Shown in pieces: positions 46,501 to 56,143 of a stretch of 64,000 nucleotides of DNA. A model generated the notes under the pieces. It saw only the letters and a program-made list of their open reading frames with translations, did no database searches and was not told the DNA's origin. This DNA comes from Corynebacterium glucuronolyticum (GTDB lineage: Bacteria; Actinomycetota; Actinomycetes; Mycobacteriales; Mycobacteriaceae), in assembly GCA_022772305.1 (NCBI GenBank), contig JALFAQ010000058.1, positions 1 to 64,000 on the forward strand, read 5' to 3'. Within the stretch, counting starts at the first letter, position 1, and each line of letters opens with the position of its first letter. Both the position numbers and the translations under genes were made by a program.

Positions 46501-47362
46501 CGATCTGCCTGATCCGACACCTAGTTCTGCAGACGCGTCAGCTACGTCGGACGGCCCGGCACCGCACGTCCTCCTGCCGGTATTCCCCGGTACCAACTCG
46601 GAGTACGACATGGCGGAGGCCTTCCGCGCTGCCGGAGCCACTACGGAGTTCCTTGTGATCCGCAACCTCTCCCCGCAGATGCTGGAAGAGGACACGCAGA
46701 TTTTCGTCGACAAGCTCTCCCAGGCTGAGATCCTGGCCTTCTCCGGTGGCTTCTCGCTCGGTGACGAGCCGGATGGTTCCGCCAAGTTCATCGCGGCCTT
46801 CCTCCGCACCCCGAAGGTTGCCGATGCGGTGAGCGACTTCGTTGCCGGCGACGGCCTCGTTCTGGGTATCTGCAACGGCTTCCAGGCGCTGGTCAAGAGT
46901 GGCTTCCTGCCCTACGGCGACCCCGCACAGCTGACGGAGACCTCGCCTACGCTGACGCACAACCGCCAGCTTCGCCACGTCTCCCGCATCGCCACCACTC
47001 GTGTCGCCTCCGTGGATTCCCCGTGGCTTGCCACCTTCACCCCGGGGCAGAAGCACCTCATTCCTGTGTCACACGGCGAGGGGCGGTTCGTTGTCAGCGA
47101 AGAGGATGCGAAGCAGCTCTTTGCCAACCACCAGGTTGCCTTCCAATACGTGGATGAAGAGGGGACCCCGACCATGCAGGCACCGGCGAACCCCAACGGC
47201 TCCAGCTACGCCATCGAAGGCATCGTCTCCCCAGACGGCCGGATCCTAGGCAAGATGGGCCACCCGGAGCGCTTCCGCGACGGCTTGATGAAGAACATCC
47301 CCGGCATCTACTCGCAGGACATTTTCCTCAACGCGGTGAACTACTGCAAGAACAAGAAATAA
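43583..47362 (+). CDS. purL: Phosphoribosylformylglycinamidine synthase, large single-chain type
   Basis: Converts FGAR, glutamine and ATP to FGAM in purine synthesis. About 1,259 residues hold the PurS-like N terminus, two AIRS-type halves (DTYWSDHCRHTTFNTEL, FKNETHNHPTEIEPFGGA, IILGGRTGRDGIGGATGSS, IGGKDSMSGTY) and a C-terminal glutaminase (VFPGTNSEYDMAEAF, FSGGFSLGDEPDG, catalytic Cys in LGICNGFQALVKSG, HGEGRFV). Most actinobacteria use separate PurL, PurQ and PurS; this fused form is known in bifidobacteria, clostridia and proteobacteria. A (RSEAA)x3 stretch interrupts the sequence right before the catalytic FKNETHNHPT. ATG 43583 (MDARLAVRRKP) fits family N termini better than the listed 43559. 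Confidence 0.93.
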   Translation: MDARLAVRRKPQFRDEERALLATLNNLSGVQLDAVQIINLYDVFSATETDIAALSTSIVCDDRVDTQLSAEDLTQVLNDASGFLAVEPLPGQYDQRADAANQALRLVQPETDASIYSAVLYVFEPAQSDEARNAIRSFLINPVEAGEKDIKVLQAPATGAVEPLRQYPGFNELDEAGLEALIAERGMAMNLADLATIQEYFREEGRTPTDVELSVLDTYWSDHCRHTTFNTELTEIVNEGSKFKDQLARALKRYDELREANGRTHKPRTLMDMGTIMGRELRRTGVMDDQEVSEEINACSVYVDVAPGDSASHAAERSEAARSEAARSEASPWLLMFKNETHNHPTEIEPFGGASTCLGGAIRDPLSGRSWVYQALRLSGAGDINTPREDTLEGKLPQSDISARATSGYSSYGNQIGLATTNVREFVHPGYVAKRMELGAVVAAAPVENVKRLDPAAGDVVIILGGRTGRDGIGGATGSSKAHTDTSLATSGAEVQKGNPVNERKIQRLFRNPEVAQMIVRCNDFGAGGVAVAVGELADSLDIHLDRVPLKYAGLNAREIAISESQERMAVVVRANNAPRFIELAETENLEATQLAEVTDSGRLRMFNGEDLVLDLSRAFIDTNGAARSQSVSLVDAPMAAPHAAPASVAEALATPAGGSQEGMVEQFDSTVGRSTVLMPFGGKNQKTYEMASIQALPVEGGTPTSSVMTYGFSPELASESPFLMGAYSVVEALARLTAAGADATTAWLTVQEYFQRLDQEPERWGEVTQAILGLLEAQDAFQVAAIGGKDSMSGTYGEELHVPPTLVTFAVAVMDKVDAISAAVPEADLDLYLLPHTPLETGEPDYAALRKNYAAFTELAATGKVPAASAVTQAGIGATIVNMVAGNALGFTGTADVSWVDNTLGSLVFAVAEGASVPEGAVLLGQTTGDGELSFGEEHLNVDKAVETAEERYRTVFPLNDASCDALPSFATDLPDPTPSSADASATSDGPAPHVLLPVFPGTNSEYDMAEAFRAAGATTEFLVIRNLSPQMLEEDTQIFVDKLSQAEILAFSGGFSLGDEPDGSAKFIAAFLRTPKVADAVSDFVAGDGLVLGICNGFQALVKSGFLPYGDPAQLTETSPTLTHNRQLRHVSRIATTRVASVDSPWLATFTPGQKHLIPVSHGEGRFVVSEEDAKQLFANHQVAFQYVDEEGTPTMQAPANPNGSSYAIEGIVSPDGRILGKMGHPERFRDGLMKNIPGIYSQDIFLNAVNYCKNKK
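44531..44575. repeat. 15-bp tandem triplicate within purL
   Basis: cgtagcgaagcagcg occurs at 44531-44545 and 44546-44560, and the third unit ends in tca (44561-44575). The repeat keeps the frame and encodes RSEAA, RSEAA, RSEAS. Confidence 0.95.
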
Positions 47363-47472
47363 AAAGGCAAAAAATCGGTACGGACGTACAGAAGTACTGA
47401 TGTGCGGAGGTAGGTTCTAGCCGATCGCGGGCTGGTAAAGCAGCATGATTGGTGCAGTGCAAACCTGCACAG

Positions 47473-47503
47473 CGGCCTGGGAGGAAATCCCCCAGGCCGT
47501 TTC
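47473..47503 (+). terminator. Hairpin terminator after purL
   Basis: 9-bp stem cggcctggg/cccaggccg with inner gga/tcc pairing and a short TTT tail, 110 bases after the purL stop. Confidence 0.7.
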
Positions 47504-47540
47504 GCATTCTGGCGGGTTTTCGCCGTCTTGCGCTCGCCAG

Positions 47541-47546
47541 TATTCT
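47541..47546 (+). promoter_or_regulatory. -10-like TATTCT, 7 nt before the cysteine desulfurase gene
   Basis: TATTCT ends seven bases before the ATG at 47554; no Shine-Dalgarno sequence, so a leaderless mRNA is likely. The listed upstream extension to 47449 would run through the purL terminator. Confidence 0.5.
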
Positions 47547-47553
47547 TTTCAGC

Positions 47554-48711
47554 ATGAGCACTCGGACCAATCGGCACTATTTCGATCACGCAGCAACAAC
47601 TCCCATCCGGCAGTCGGCGGTGGATGCCTGGGTGGAACACGCTGATGTGCTCAACCCTGGTGGCACCTACACCTCCGGCAGGCGTGCACAGTCAGTGCTG
47701 GCTGAGGCGCGGGAAATGATTGCCGATGCCCTCGGCTGTGAACCGATCGAGGTCGTGTTCACAGGCTCGGGAACCGAAGCCGACAACATCGCGGTACGTG
47801 GCTTTGCCCAGGCTGCAGCACACAGGGGAGAAACCCCGCGCATTGTTACCACCCCGATTGAGCACCCCGCGGTGAAGGAGACCGTCTCAGCGTTAAGCGC
47901 GGGAGCTACCCACGCTGACGTGGACTATCTCCCCGTCACCTCAACGGGTCATATCGAGGATCTTTCGTTTTTGCAGTCACCGGCATCCGTTGCGGCCGTT
48001 ATGTGGGCAAATAACGAAACCGGTGCTATCCAACCTGTTGCCGAGGCGGCAAGAGCATGTCAGGAAACCGGAACCCCACTTCACGTCGATGCCGTTCAAG
48101 TAGTTGGGCATTTGCCAGTGGATTTTTCCTCCCTCGGCGCCACGACGTTGGCCGCAAGTGCACACAAGTTCGGTGGTCCGCGTGGCGTGGGCATCCTTCT
48201 TGCCAAGCGCTCGCCGGTGCCGAGTCCCATCATCACTGGTGGTGGACAGCAGCGCGGGATTCGTCCCGGCACACCCGACGCGGCGGGAGCGATCGCTACA
48301 GCAGTGGCTCTCAAAGAGGCCGTCGACGAGATGGACGCCGAGCGCACACGGCTGACACAACTGACCGCACGGTTGCGCAGTGGCCTGGAGGAAAGCGTCG
48401 ACAAGCTTGTTGTACATACCTGCGAGCCGAACCTTTCCGGTCACCTCTTTGTCAGCTTCCCTGGTGCGGAAGCCGATTCCCTCATCATGTTGTTCGATTC
48501 CCTCGGCATCGAGGTCGCAGCCGGCTCTGCCTGCTCGTCAGGAGTGAACCGCGCGTCTCATGTGCTGTTGGCCATGGGCGTGGATGAGAAGGTCTCCCGC
48601 GGCGCTATCCGCTTCACCCTGGGTCGCACGACCACCGACGACGATGTCGACGCAGTGCTTGGCCATGCCACAGATGTCGTGAGCAGGGCTCGGCTAGCGG
48701 GCATGGCCTAA
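47554..48711 (+). CDS. Cysteine desulfurase (NifS/IscS-like, class V aminotransferase)
   Basis: PLP enzyme that takes sulfur from cysteine as a persulfide. 385 residues: YFDHAATTPIRQSAVDAW at the N terminus, VFTGSGTEADNIAVRGF, MWANNETGAIQPV, HVDAVQVVGHLPVDF, PLP Lys in AASAHKFGGPRGVGIL, and catalytic Cys in AAGSACSSGVNRASHVLLAMG. Placement just before mnmA, as in C. glutamicum (nifS2), suggests that it supplies sulfur for 2-thiouridine in tRNA; a role in Fe-S assembly is not excluded since the suf cluster is not here. Start taken as ATG 47554 (MSTRTNRHYFDH). Confidence 0.93.
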   Translation: MSTRTNRHYFDHAATTPIRQSAVDAWVEHADVLNPGGTYTSGRRAQSVLAEAREMIADALGCEPIEVVFTGSGTEADNIAVRGFAQAAAHRGETPRIVTTPIEHPAVKETVSALSAGATHADVDYLPVTSTGHIEDLSFLQSPASVAAVMWANNETGAIQPVAEAARACQETGTPLHVDAVQVVGHLPVDFSSLGATTLAASAHKFGGPRGVGILLAKRSPVPSPIITGGGQQRGIRPGTPDAAGAIATAVALKEAVDEMDAERTRLTQLTARLRSGLEESVDKLVVHTCEPNLSGHLFVSFPGAEADSLIMLFDSLGIEVAAGSACSSGVNRASHVLLAMGVDEKVSRGAIRFTLGRTTTDDDVDAVLGHATDVVSRARLAGMA

Positions 48712-48956
48712 GGAAGACAACAAAGAGAAAGCAAACAAAGGAAAGAAAAGGAAAGAAATAGCGCTGGGGAAGCATTTCTGTGGGGAAGGACATCCTGCCG
48801 GATCTGCATAGCTACGCGCCTGGTACCCGGTGCTCGTCATTTTTACCCCCTGCACTCACGCCCTATACTGACAAGCCGATCGTTTCATAGCCGCCGATCG
48901 GTTCATCCCGATTTCGGCGGGGAATAAGACGTACATGGGAAGTGTTGAGGATAGCC
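48712..48956. promoter_or_regulatory. mnmA upstream region with 14-bp direct repeat
   Basis: After an A/G-rich tract (48720-48770), a TATACT (48864-48869) lies about 90 bases ahead of mnmA. Just downstream, GCCGATCGtTTCAT (48875-48888) and GCCGATCGgTTCAT (48893-48906) form an 18-bp-spaced direct repeat that could bind a regulator over the transcription start. Confidence 0.45.
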
Positions 48957-50033
48957 GTGAGAGTTTTAGCAGCAATGAGTGGAGGAGTAGACAGTGCCGT
49001 CGCTGCTGCACGGGCGGTAGAGGCAGGTCACGATGTCGTCGGCGTACACCTCGCGCTGTCCCGCGATCCCCAGTCCGTCCGTGAATCCTCGCGTGGCTGC
49101 TGCTCGCTTGAAGATTCCGCCGATGCTCGCCGTGTGTGCGACAAGCTCGGGATTCCCTTCTACGTGTGGGATTTTTCCGATAGGTTCAAGGAAGACGTCA
49201 TCGACGATTTCGTCGAATCGTACGCCATGGGGGAGACCCCCAATCCTTGTCTGCGCTGCAACGAGAAAATTAAGTTCCGTGCGCTGCTGGAGCGGGGCAT
49301 CGCACTCGGCTTTGACGCTGTCGCCACAGGTCACTACGCGACCATCGATGACAACGGTTACCTGCGCCGCTCAGTGGATCCCAAAAAGGATCAGTCTTAC
49401 GTGCTCGGCGTGCTGACCGCAGATGAGCTCGCCCATTGCTACTTCCCCCTAGGTAATACTGAGAAGCCTCAGATCCGTGAAGAAGCAGCCCGGCACGGTT
49501 TTTCCGTGGCTAAGAAGCCGGATAGTTACGATATTTGCTTCATTCCTGATGGCAACACGAAGGCCTTCCTTGGAAAGCACATCGGCATGCGACCTGGAGC
49601 CATCGTGGACGAGGAGGGGCATAAGCTGCAGGAGCATGACGGTGTCTACGGCTACACCATTGGCCAACGCAAGGGCTTGAACATCCGCGTTCCTGCAGCC
49701 GATGGTCGCCCGCGCTATGTGACCGATATCGATGCCTCCACAGGCACGGTGACCGTTGGTCCGCGTGAGCACCTCGCCGTCCACACAATCATCGCCGACC
49801 GTCTCAAGCAGCTCCATCCCGCCTTTACTGGCGATATTGAGTGCCAGGTGCAGGTACGTGCGCACGGTGAAGTGGTGCCTTGTTCTGCGCATATCGAGGG
49901 TGACACGATGACGTTGACGCTCACGCAGCCACTGTCTGGCGTTGCACGTGGCCAGGCTGCGGTTATCTATCTTCCGGATGCGGATGGCGATATCGTGCTT
50001 GGCTCTGGCACCATCTGCGGGACGGTGCACTAA
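48957..50033 (+). CDS. mnmA: tRNA-specific 2-thiouridylase MnmA
   Basis: Adenylates U34 of Lys, Glu and Gln tRNAs and inserts sulfur. 358 residues. The P-loop of the PP-ATPase is [13 protein letters not shown]; the first catalytic Cys lies in [15 protein letters not shown], the second in [11 protein letters not shown]; also ATGHYATI and [15 protein letters not shown] at 48957 with GAGG seven bases before fits family N termini ([10 protein letters not shown]); the listed TTG at 48942 is not needed. It abuts the MetE-like gene without a gap. Confidence 0.96.
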   Translation: MRVLAAMSGGVDSAVAAARAVEAGHDVVGVHLALSRDPQSVRESSRGCCSLEDSADARRVCDKLGIPFYVWDFSDRFKEDVIDDFVESYAMGETPNPCLRCNEKIKFRALLERGIALGFDAVATGHYATIDDNGYLRRSVDPKKDQSYVLGVLTADELAHCYFPLGNTEKPQIREEAARHGFSVAKKPDSYDICFIPDGNTKAFLGKHIGMRPGAIVDEEGHKLQEHDGVYGYTIGQRKGLNIRVPAADGRPRYVTDIDASTGTVTVGPREHLAVHTIIADRLKQLHPAFTGDIECQVQVRAHGEVVPCSAHIEGDTMTLTLTQPLSGVARGQAAVIYLPDADGDIVLGSGTICGTVH

Positions 50034-50951
50034 ATGGTTGCCTTCGGTGTCGGTGAAGTCACGGCTGCGAGGTTTGCCGAAGCCTGCGACATCGTCATCA
50101 GTGAAACCGGCGATCTGCCACACATCCCTCAGTTGTCCGGTCGTGGCCCCTGGTACGACTCGGTCGGTAGGACGACGGCGCTTGTCGACGGGCTCCACAC
50201 CGACATCCGTTCACGTGGCTGGGTTGTCACTCCGCGAGGAAGCAGGGCTGCTACTCGCGCCAAGGATGCCCTCGACCGCGACCTTGATCAGTTGGAAGAA
50301 CTATGGCCGTCGCATGTGGATGCCATCAAAGTGCATGCACTTGGACCCTGGTCGCTGGCCGTGAAGCTGGAACTGGCTAATGGGCATCGAGTATTAAGCG
50401 ATCGCTCGGCAGTCACCGATATTTCCGAAGCGCTCACTTCCGGTCTCATCGCGCATGCTGGCGATGTTGCGAGGCGTTTTTCCCCCGAGAACATCATCGT
50501 GCAACTAGACGAGCCTTTCCTCGGTGCCGTTCGTGGGGGAGACATACCGGGTACGTCCGAGTTCGACACACTTCGCCCCGTCTCCGTGGACGAGTTGCAA
50601 CGCATTCTCTTTCCTGCCTACGAGGCCATTCGCGGCACAGGTGACGAGGAAGTGCACTATATTCCATTCATCAACCAGATCGGCTATACGCCCCAGTGGG
50701 ATGTCATGCCTGAAGATGGCGCGCTGATAGATCTGGCCCGCATCCGCACCTCCGCTGAGCTCGATGCGGCCGGAACAGCTCTTGAACAATTGGCCGATGA
50801 GGGACACCACTGTGCCGTCTCCACCGACTGCAAAGAGATGGACCGCGTCTGCAGCGAGCTCGGACAGGATCGTGGCATCTTCCACGTCTGGGCTCGTGGT
50901 GGGGCGGAGGAGTACCGCACAGCATACGAGCTCGACCGCTTTATTCATTAA
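50034..50951 (+). CDS. MetE C-terminal-like (UROD/MetE superfamily) protein of unknown role
   Basis: 305 residues, ATG immediately after the mnmA stop. It resembles the C-terminal barrel of cobalamin-independent methionine synthase (GDLPHIPQLSGRGPWYDSVGR, VKVHALGPWSLAVKLELANG in weaker form, VQLDEPFLGAVRGGDIPG). The zinc site of MetE (His-x-Cys, Glu, Cys) is not evident, and the N-terminal MetE half is missing, so methionine synthesis is unlikely. A similar gene lies between mnmA and ligA in mycobacteria and other corynebacteria; its function is not known. Confidence 0.75.
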   Translation: MVAFGVGEVTAARFAEACDIVISETGDLPHIPQLSGRGPWYDSVGRTTALVDGLHTDIRSRGWVVTPRGSRAATRAKDALDRDLDQLEELWPSHVDAIKVHALGPWSLAVKLELANGHRVLSDRSAVTDISEALTSGLIAHAGDVARRFSPENIIVQLDEPFLGAVRGGDIPGTSEFDTLRPVSVDELQRILFPAYEAIRGTGDEEVHYIPFINQIGYTPQWDVMPEDGALIDLARIRTSAELDAAGTALEQLADEGHHCAVSTDCKEMDRVCSELGQDRGIFHVWARGGAEEYRTAYELDRFIH

Positions 50952-51641
50952 CACGGGGGCACAGTACCGCGAAGAGTATGCGGAGATGCCTTCGAAGAGG
51001 AGTGCCAGCTGCAAAACCCGCTCTCAGCGCATTCCTACCTTCTGACTTAGATCTGATCTAGACAGTTAATCCAGGGCATTGTCAGTACCCTTCACCGCCA
51101 CAGGGCTAAATGTGTTTGGGGCAATAATAAGAATGTGCTTAGTTAAACCTTAACGCTTTAATTTTGATCAAAAATGATTTTAACGGCGTTGAATACGTAA
51201 CATGCAAAACTGCTCTTGGGTCAAGTCTGAGTGTCATTCTGACTGGAGGCTGAGTAAAGCTTAGTATGCTGTTAGTGTGGCCGATGTGACAAAACTGCAA
51301 AATGGGGGGTAGTAGGAGGTAGCGGTTCTTCTGGGGGGAGTATTTTGAAACAAAACTAGAAAGCATGTTTTTGGGGCAATACTTACCAAAGAGTAAGAAA
51401 AGTAAGGCGAGCAGGTGCTCACGCTATTCAGCCTCTCCATAGCCCGTTAATTGGGGGTCGCCATTCGTATAGCGGTTTGACCAGTACAACATGCAGTTTG
51501 AATTCTTCGTGAACATCGAGTTGCGCGCCTTGCGCAATGCTTGAGTATGTGATTTTATTAAGTATGAAATTTAAGAAACCTTAATACTGGCTTAATTACA
51601 GGCTTGAAACTAGTTATTGCCGGTGTCTCATGGGAGGTATA
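50952..51641. other. Long AT-rich region before the calcium-repeat protein gene
   Basis: 690 bases, distinctly AT-rich. No ORF, RNA gene or terminator was supported. It has tttgatcaaaaatgattt near 51160 and repeated taaacctta/aaaccttaa words (51140, 51573), which could be binding sites. A long untranslated leader or several promoters for the following surface protein are likely here. GGGAGG (51632-51637) is the ribosome binding site of that gene. Confidence 0.4.
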
Positions 51642-54600
51642 ATGAGTTCTTCATCCCGCGGAACCCAGAGAGCGCTACGGCGCACTGGGTTCCGTCTCGT
51701 TGTGGCTACGGCCACGTCTTTATCTGTCGTTGCGGGGGTGACGGTTGCACCACATGCTCCCATCGTTCCTGTGGCCAATGCTGCGCAGCCAGCATTGGCT
51801 GACAACAGGCCAGACTCTTTCAAGGACGCAGATACGTGGAGATTCTATGCAACTGCGCTTGGTAGAAGCGGAACAGTAGTTGCCATTCCTCGCGGCCGCT
51901 ATGCGGTGCAAATGGACCACAACTTTGAGGGACCTGAGGTCTACAACGGCTTCAACGGTATGTCGCTTTTCACCAAGAATTGGGAAAAGTGGGATAAGGC
52001 TTCAGAACCTCTGACGGAGACCTTTGGCCCGCGTACCGAGTATGGGGAATCCGGAGCGCCGCAGTGGGGGACCATTGAGCCGGCGCGAAAGAATGCGGCA
52101 AGAAATCTGCTTAAGCTGTACCTCGACGATTACGTCAACAAGAAATTCCCGGCAGCTAACCGCAAGCTCGTCGCGCTTCAGATCCTCCTTGGTTCAGGAG
52201 ACGGTGGAAAGAAGAAGCTTGCTGATTGGGCTTTCGGGACTGAGGACGAGAGGAAGGAATTCCTCAAGTGGACAGGGTACACGCTGTATACCGAGGATAG
52301 CCTCGGTCGCGACGCGGTCGGTTTCACATTTGACCACAATGTAGACGTTCCTGCCAATGCGCCGGAACTTCGCGTTGTCGTGCCGGAAGGATTCAAGAAG
52401 GACGGGAAGGGACACGCTCAGGACACGCCTGCACGTGTCCTCGTTGTTGACCTTGAGGGAGCCCTCAAGCACAAGGACGATCAGCCTACGCCTAACCCCG
52501 GCAGCCAGGATGATGACAACGATGGCCTGACAAACGATCAGGAAAAGGAAATCGGTACCGATCCGAATAACCCCGACACCGACGGCGATGGCATCAATGA
52601 TGGTGACGAAGTCAACGGAACGAAGAACCGCTTCCCGAACAGCAAGTACGATCCGAATGGCAAGCCCGGCAACACGAATCCGCTAGACAAAGACTCTGAC
52701 GGTGATGGTATCACTGATGGTGACGAGCTTGACCCGAATAAGGCCGGCCATGTTGTCACTGATCCGAATAACAAGGACACCGACGGCGATGGTCTGACTG
52801 ATGGTGACGAAGTCAACGGCACGAAGAACTCCCAACCTGGGAAGTCTGATCCGACTGGCCCTGAAGGCAACACGAGCCCTGTAGACCAAGACTCTGACGA
52901 TGACGGTATCTCCGACGGTGATGAGCTGAACCCGAACGAAGGCAGCCGCATTGTCACCAACCCGAACGACAATGACACCGACAACGACGGCCTCACCGAT
53001 GGTGAGGAAGTCAACGGCACACGCAACCCGTTCAGGAACGACAAGGCTGACCCGCAGGGGAAGCCGGGCAACACCGATCCGACGAACAGGGATTCCGATG
53101 GTGACGGGCTCACTGATCTCGATGAGGTCGACCCGACCACCGGCACCACAGTCGTTACCAACCCGAACAAGGCTGATACCGACGGCGGCGGTGTCGACGA
53201 CAAGACGGAAACCGACAACAAGACGAATCCGAACGATCCGTCTGATGATCATGGCAAAGATAACCCGAAGCCGGGCGATGACGGCTCTGCTGATCCTGAT
53301 AAGGATGGCCTGACCAACGACGAAGAGAAGGAACACGGCACCGACCCGTATAACCCGGACACCGACGGCGATGGCATCAATGACGGCGACGAGGTCAACG
53401 GTTCGAAGAACCCGTTCAAGGACAACAAGTCCGATCCGAATGGAAAGCCCGGCAACACGGATCCGAGGAACCCGGATACCGATGGTGACGGCATCATCGA
53501 TGGCGACGAGGTAGATCCCGATAAGGCGGGTCATGTCGTCACAGATCCTAACGATAAGGACTCCGACGATGATGGCTTGACCGACGGTGACGAGGTATAC
53601 GGTAACCGCAACCCGTTCCCCAGCAAGGCTGATCAGCAAGGTCCTGCGGGAAACACGAACCCCATGAATGATGACACCGATGGTGATGGCATCAACGATG
53701 GTGATGAGCTCAACCCGAATAAGGCCGGACACGTTATTACCGATCCAAACAACAAGGACACCGATGGCGACGGTCTGACTGACGGAGACGAGGTCAACGG
53801 CACGAAGAATGATCAGCCAGGGAAGGCTGATTCGAATGGTCCTGAGGGCAACACGAACCCCAAGAACCGCGACACCGACGGTGACGGTATCGAGGATGGC
53901 GAAGAGCTCGACCCGAACAAGGCTGGGCATGTTGTTACCAACCCGAACAAGAAGGACACCGACGATGACGGTCTCACTGATGGTGAGGAAGTCAACGGCT
54001 ACCGAAACCCGTTCAAGAACGATAAGTCTGATCCGCAGGGGGAACCGGGCAACACCGATCCCACCAAGAAGGATTCCGACGGCGATACGCTCACTGATGG
54101 TGACGAGCTCGACCCGCACACCGGCAGCCCGATTATTACCAACCCGAACAAGCGCGACACCGACAATGGTGGAGTCGACGACAATAAGGAAATCGACGAC
54201 GGCACCAGCCCGAACGATCCTTCTGATGACGGCAAGAAGCCGGGCGACAAGCCTGGCGATGAGCCGGGCAAGGATGATGGCTCTGCTGATCCTGATAAGG
54301 ATGGCCTGACCAACGACGAGGAGAAGGAACACAGTACTGATCCGTATAACCCGGATACCGACGGCGATGGCATCAATGATGGTGACGAGGTTAACGGTTC
54401 GAAGAACCCGTTCAAGGACAACAAGTTTGATCCGAACGGCAAGCCCGGTAACACCAACCCGCTGTCCAAGGACACCGACCGTGATGGCCTGCACGATGGT
54501 GACGAGCTTGATCCGACGATCGGTTCTGACAAGGTCACTGACCCGAACGATCCGGACACGGATGATGGTGGTGTCAACGACGGCACCGAGGTAAACAACA

Positions 54601-55877
54601 ACGGAACTGATCCGACTGATCCTTCTGACGACGGCAAGAACCCTGGTGATAAGCCTGGTAAGGATGATGGTTCTGCTGATCCTGATAAGGATGGCCTGAC
54701 CAACGACGAGGAGAAGGAACACGGCACCGACCCGCAGAATCCGGACACCGATGGTGACGGCCTGAAGGACGGTGACGAAGTCCACAAGCACGGCACGGAT
54801 CCGAAGAACCCGGACACCGATGGTGACGGCCTGAAGGACGGCGACGAAGTTTCGGGTGACAAGAACCCGTGGGGTGATCCCACCAACCCGAAGAAGTCCG
54901 ACTCCGACGGAGACGGCATCGAAGATGGCGACGAGCTCGATCCGGGTAAGGGCGGCAACCGAATCACCAACCCGGCGGACCCGGATACGGATGATGGTGG
55001 TGTCAACGACGGCGACGAGGTCAACAATGGCACCGATCCGACCAACGGCTCTGATGACCACAAGAACCCCGCTGATCTGCCGAAGTACGACGGCAACGCT
55101 GATCCGGATAACGATGGCCTGACCAACGACGAAGAGAAGGCAATCGGTACCGATCCGTCCAACCCGGATACTGATGGCGATGGCATCAGCGACGGTGACG
55201 AGGTCAACGGCACCCGCAACCCGTTCAAGGACAACAAGTTCAACCAGAACGGCAAGCCGGGTAACACCAACCCGCTGAACAAGGACACCGACGGTGACGG
55301 CTTCACCGATGGCCGTGAGATCAGCCCTGCAAACGGTGAAAAGCAGACGGACCCGAATGCTTTCAACACCAACCCGGGCACGATCGGCAAGGACGATGCC
55401 CCTGCGACCGACGCAGGCAGCGCAGAAGGCTCCAGTGCCGGCAAGTGCTTCCAGCTCGCCACGAACTCCTGGACCAACCCGCTGCTATGGGGCTTCCCGC
55501 TCGCTGCGCTGGGTCTGCTGTCCCAGGTAGAGATTCCTGCACTCCCGGCATCTGTCCAGGATGAGCTCCGTCGTCTGAACCCGTTCGGCGACAATGGTTT
55601 CCAGCAGCCGCAGTGGATGCGGGACGGCAACGCCTGGCTTGCTTCCATCGGTGCACAGATCAACATTCCTGGCATCCTGACCCTGCTTGGTGCAGCCGCT
55701 TTCATCGCGGTAACCGGTGCTTACTACGCATCTAAGTGCACCTCCGGCGTGGGCTGGGACTTCTCGGAAGTCTCCGATGGTGAAAACGCCAACCTTTCGT
55801 CCAACGACAAGATGATTCCGGTCGAGGGCTCCTCTGTTGAGCCGTCCAAGGAAGAAAACGCTGACACCAACAAGTAG
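51642..55877 (+). CDS. Giant secreted protein with about 30 Asp-rich calcium-binding (thrombospondin type 3-like) repeats
   Basis: 1,411 residues. Signal peptide ([24 protein letters not shown], cleavage likely after VANA). Residues about 45-285 form a domain I do not recognise. Residues about 288-1229 are about 30 units of DxDxDGxxDGDEx, the calcium-binding loop of thrombospondin type 3/TSP3 repeats, spaced by [17 protein letters not shown]-like linkers and arranged in about five blocks, several opening with [16 protein letters not shown]. Then a hydrophobic C-terminal region ([31 protein letters not shown]) and an acidic tail; no LPXTG. It is probably a calcium-stiffened cell-surface stalk. 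ATG 51642 behind GGGAGG is preferred to 51630. Confidence 0.88.
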   Translation: MSSSSRGTQRALRRTGFRLVVATATSLSVVAGVTVAPHAPIVPVANAAQPALADNRPDSFKDADTWRFYATALGRSGTVVAIPRGRYAVQMDHNFEGPEVYNGFNGMSLFTKNWEKWDKASEPLTETFGPRTEYGESGAPQWGTIEPARKNAARNLLKLYLDDYVNKKFPAANRKLVALQILLGSGDGGKKKLADWAFGTEDERKEFLKWTGYTLYTEDSLGRDAVGFTFDHNVDVPANAPELRVVVPEGFKKDGKGHAQDTPARVLVVDLEGALKHKDDQPTPNPGSQDDDNDGLTNDQEKEIGTDPNNPDTDGDGINDGDEVNGTKNRFPNSKYDPNGKPGNTNPLDKDSDGDGITDGDELDPNKAGHVVTDPNNKDTDGDGLTDGDEVNGTKNSQPGKSDPTGPEGNTSPVDQDSDDDGISDGDELNPNEGSRIVTNPNDNDTDNDGLTDGEEVNGTRNPFRNDKADPQGKPGNTDPTNRDSDGDGLTDLDEVDPTTGTTVVTNPNKADTDGGGVDDKTETDNKTNPNDPSDDHGKDNPKPGDDGSADPDKDGLTNDEEKEHGTDPYNPDTDGDGINDGDEVNGSKNPFKDNKSDPNGKPGNTDPRNPDTDGDGIIDGDEVDPDKAGHVVTDPNDKDSDDDGLTDGDEVYGNRNPFPSKADQQGPAGNTNPMNDDTDGDGINDGDELNPNKAGHVITDPNNKDTDGDGLTDGDEVNGTKNDQPGKADSNGPEGNTNPKNRDTDGDGIEDGEELDPNKAGHVVTNPNKKDTDDDGLTDGEEVNGYRNPFKNDKSDPQGEPGNTDPTKKDSDGDTLTDGDELDPHTGSPIITNPNKRDTDNGGVDDNKEIDDGTSPNDPSDDGKKPGDKPGDEPGKDDGSADPDKDGLTNDEEKEHSTDPYNPDTDGDGINDGDEVNGSKNPFKDNKFDPNGKPGNTNPLSKDTDRDGLHDGDELDPTIGSDKVTDPNDPDTDDGGVNDGTEVNNNGTDPTDPSDDGKNPGDKPGKDDGSADPDKDGLTNDEEKEHGTDPQNPDTDGDGLKDGDEVHKHGTDPKNPDTDGDGLKDGDEVSGDKNPWGDPTNPKKSDSDGDGIEDGDELDPGKGGNRITNPADPDTDDGGVNDGDEVNNGTDPTNGSDDHKNPADLPKYDGNADPDNDGLTNDEEKAIGTDPSNPDTDGDGISDGDEVNGTRNPFKDNKFNQNGKPGNTNPLNKDTDGDGFTDGREISPANGEKQTDPNAFNTNPGTIGKDDAPATDAGSAEGSSAGKCFQLATNSWTNPLLWGFPLAALGLLSQVEIPALPASVQDELRRLNPFGDNGFQQPQWMRDGNAWLASIGAQINIPGILTLLGAAAFIAVTGAYYASKCTSGVGWDFSEVSDGENANLSSNDKMIPVEGSSVEPSKEENADTNK
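52507..55330. repeat. Imperfect repeat array encoding the Asp-rich stalk
   Basis: Repeated gacaccgatggtgacgg-like words with alternating unit lengths. The longest near-identical segments (tctgctgatcctgataagga followed by tggcctgaccaacgacga) recur at about 53285, 54282 and 54673. The array could change length by recombination while staying in frame. Confidence 0.9.
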
Positions 55878-55954
55878 GGGAAAACACCGTGAGGTGGGAG
55901 CCCACGTGCTCCCACTGAACGTCTCCTAGCTGGAAGAGTTCAGCAAAAGGAGAT

Positions 55955-55990
55955 AAGCGCCTCATGCAACCTGTGTTGCATGAGGCGCTT
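55955..55990 (+). terminator. Terminator of the calcium-repeat protein gene
   Basis: 15-bp perfect stem aagcgcctcatgcaa/ttgcatgaggcgctt with CCTGTG loop. Only a short T tract follows, but the stem is the strongest in the window. Confidence 0.85.
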
Positions 55991-56143
55991 TGCCGTTTCG
56001 TTGTTTGGGGAAGAATGCGCTAGGTGCGATTCTTTGGGCACGGAACGTGCGTGAGCGAAATGAGTGTTTTGCTCATCTGTGGCAACGCGCTTATCTCTGT
56101 GGTTGAAGGAGGCAGCTAGTTCCTTGAGCCGGAGTGCTTTTCA

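Noticed and set aside
47449-47553. N-terminal extension of the cysteine desulfurase ORF
   Set aside because: It would translate through the purL terminator hairpin; family N termini begin at YFDHAATTP.
52683-55061. Minus-strand ORFs of 792 and 568 residues opposite the calcium-repeat gene
   Set aside because: They mirror the repeat array; the repetitive codons of the real gene keep reverse frames open. No ribosome site, and composition is monotone Val/Arg/Ser/Pro.
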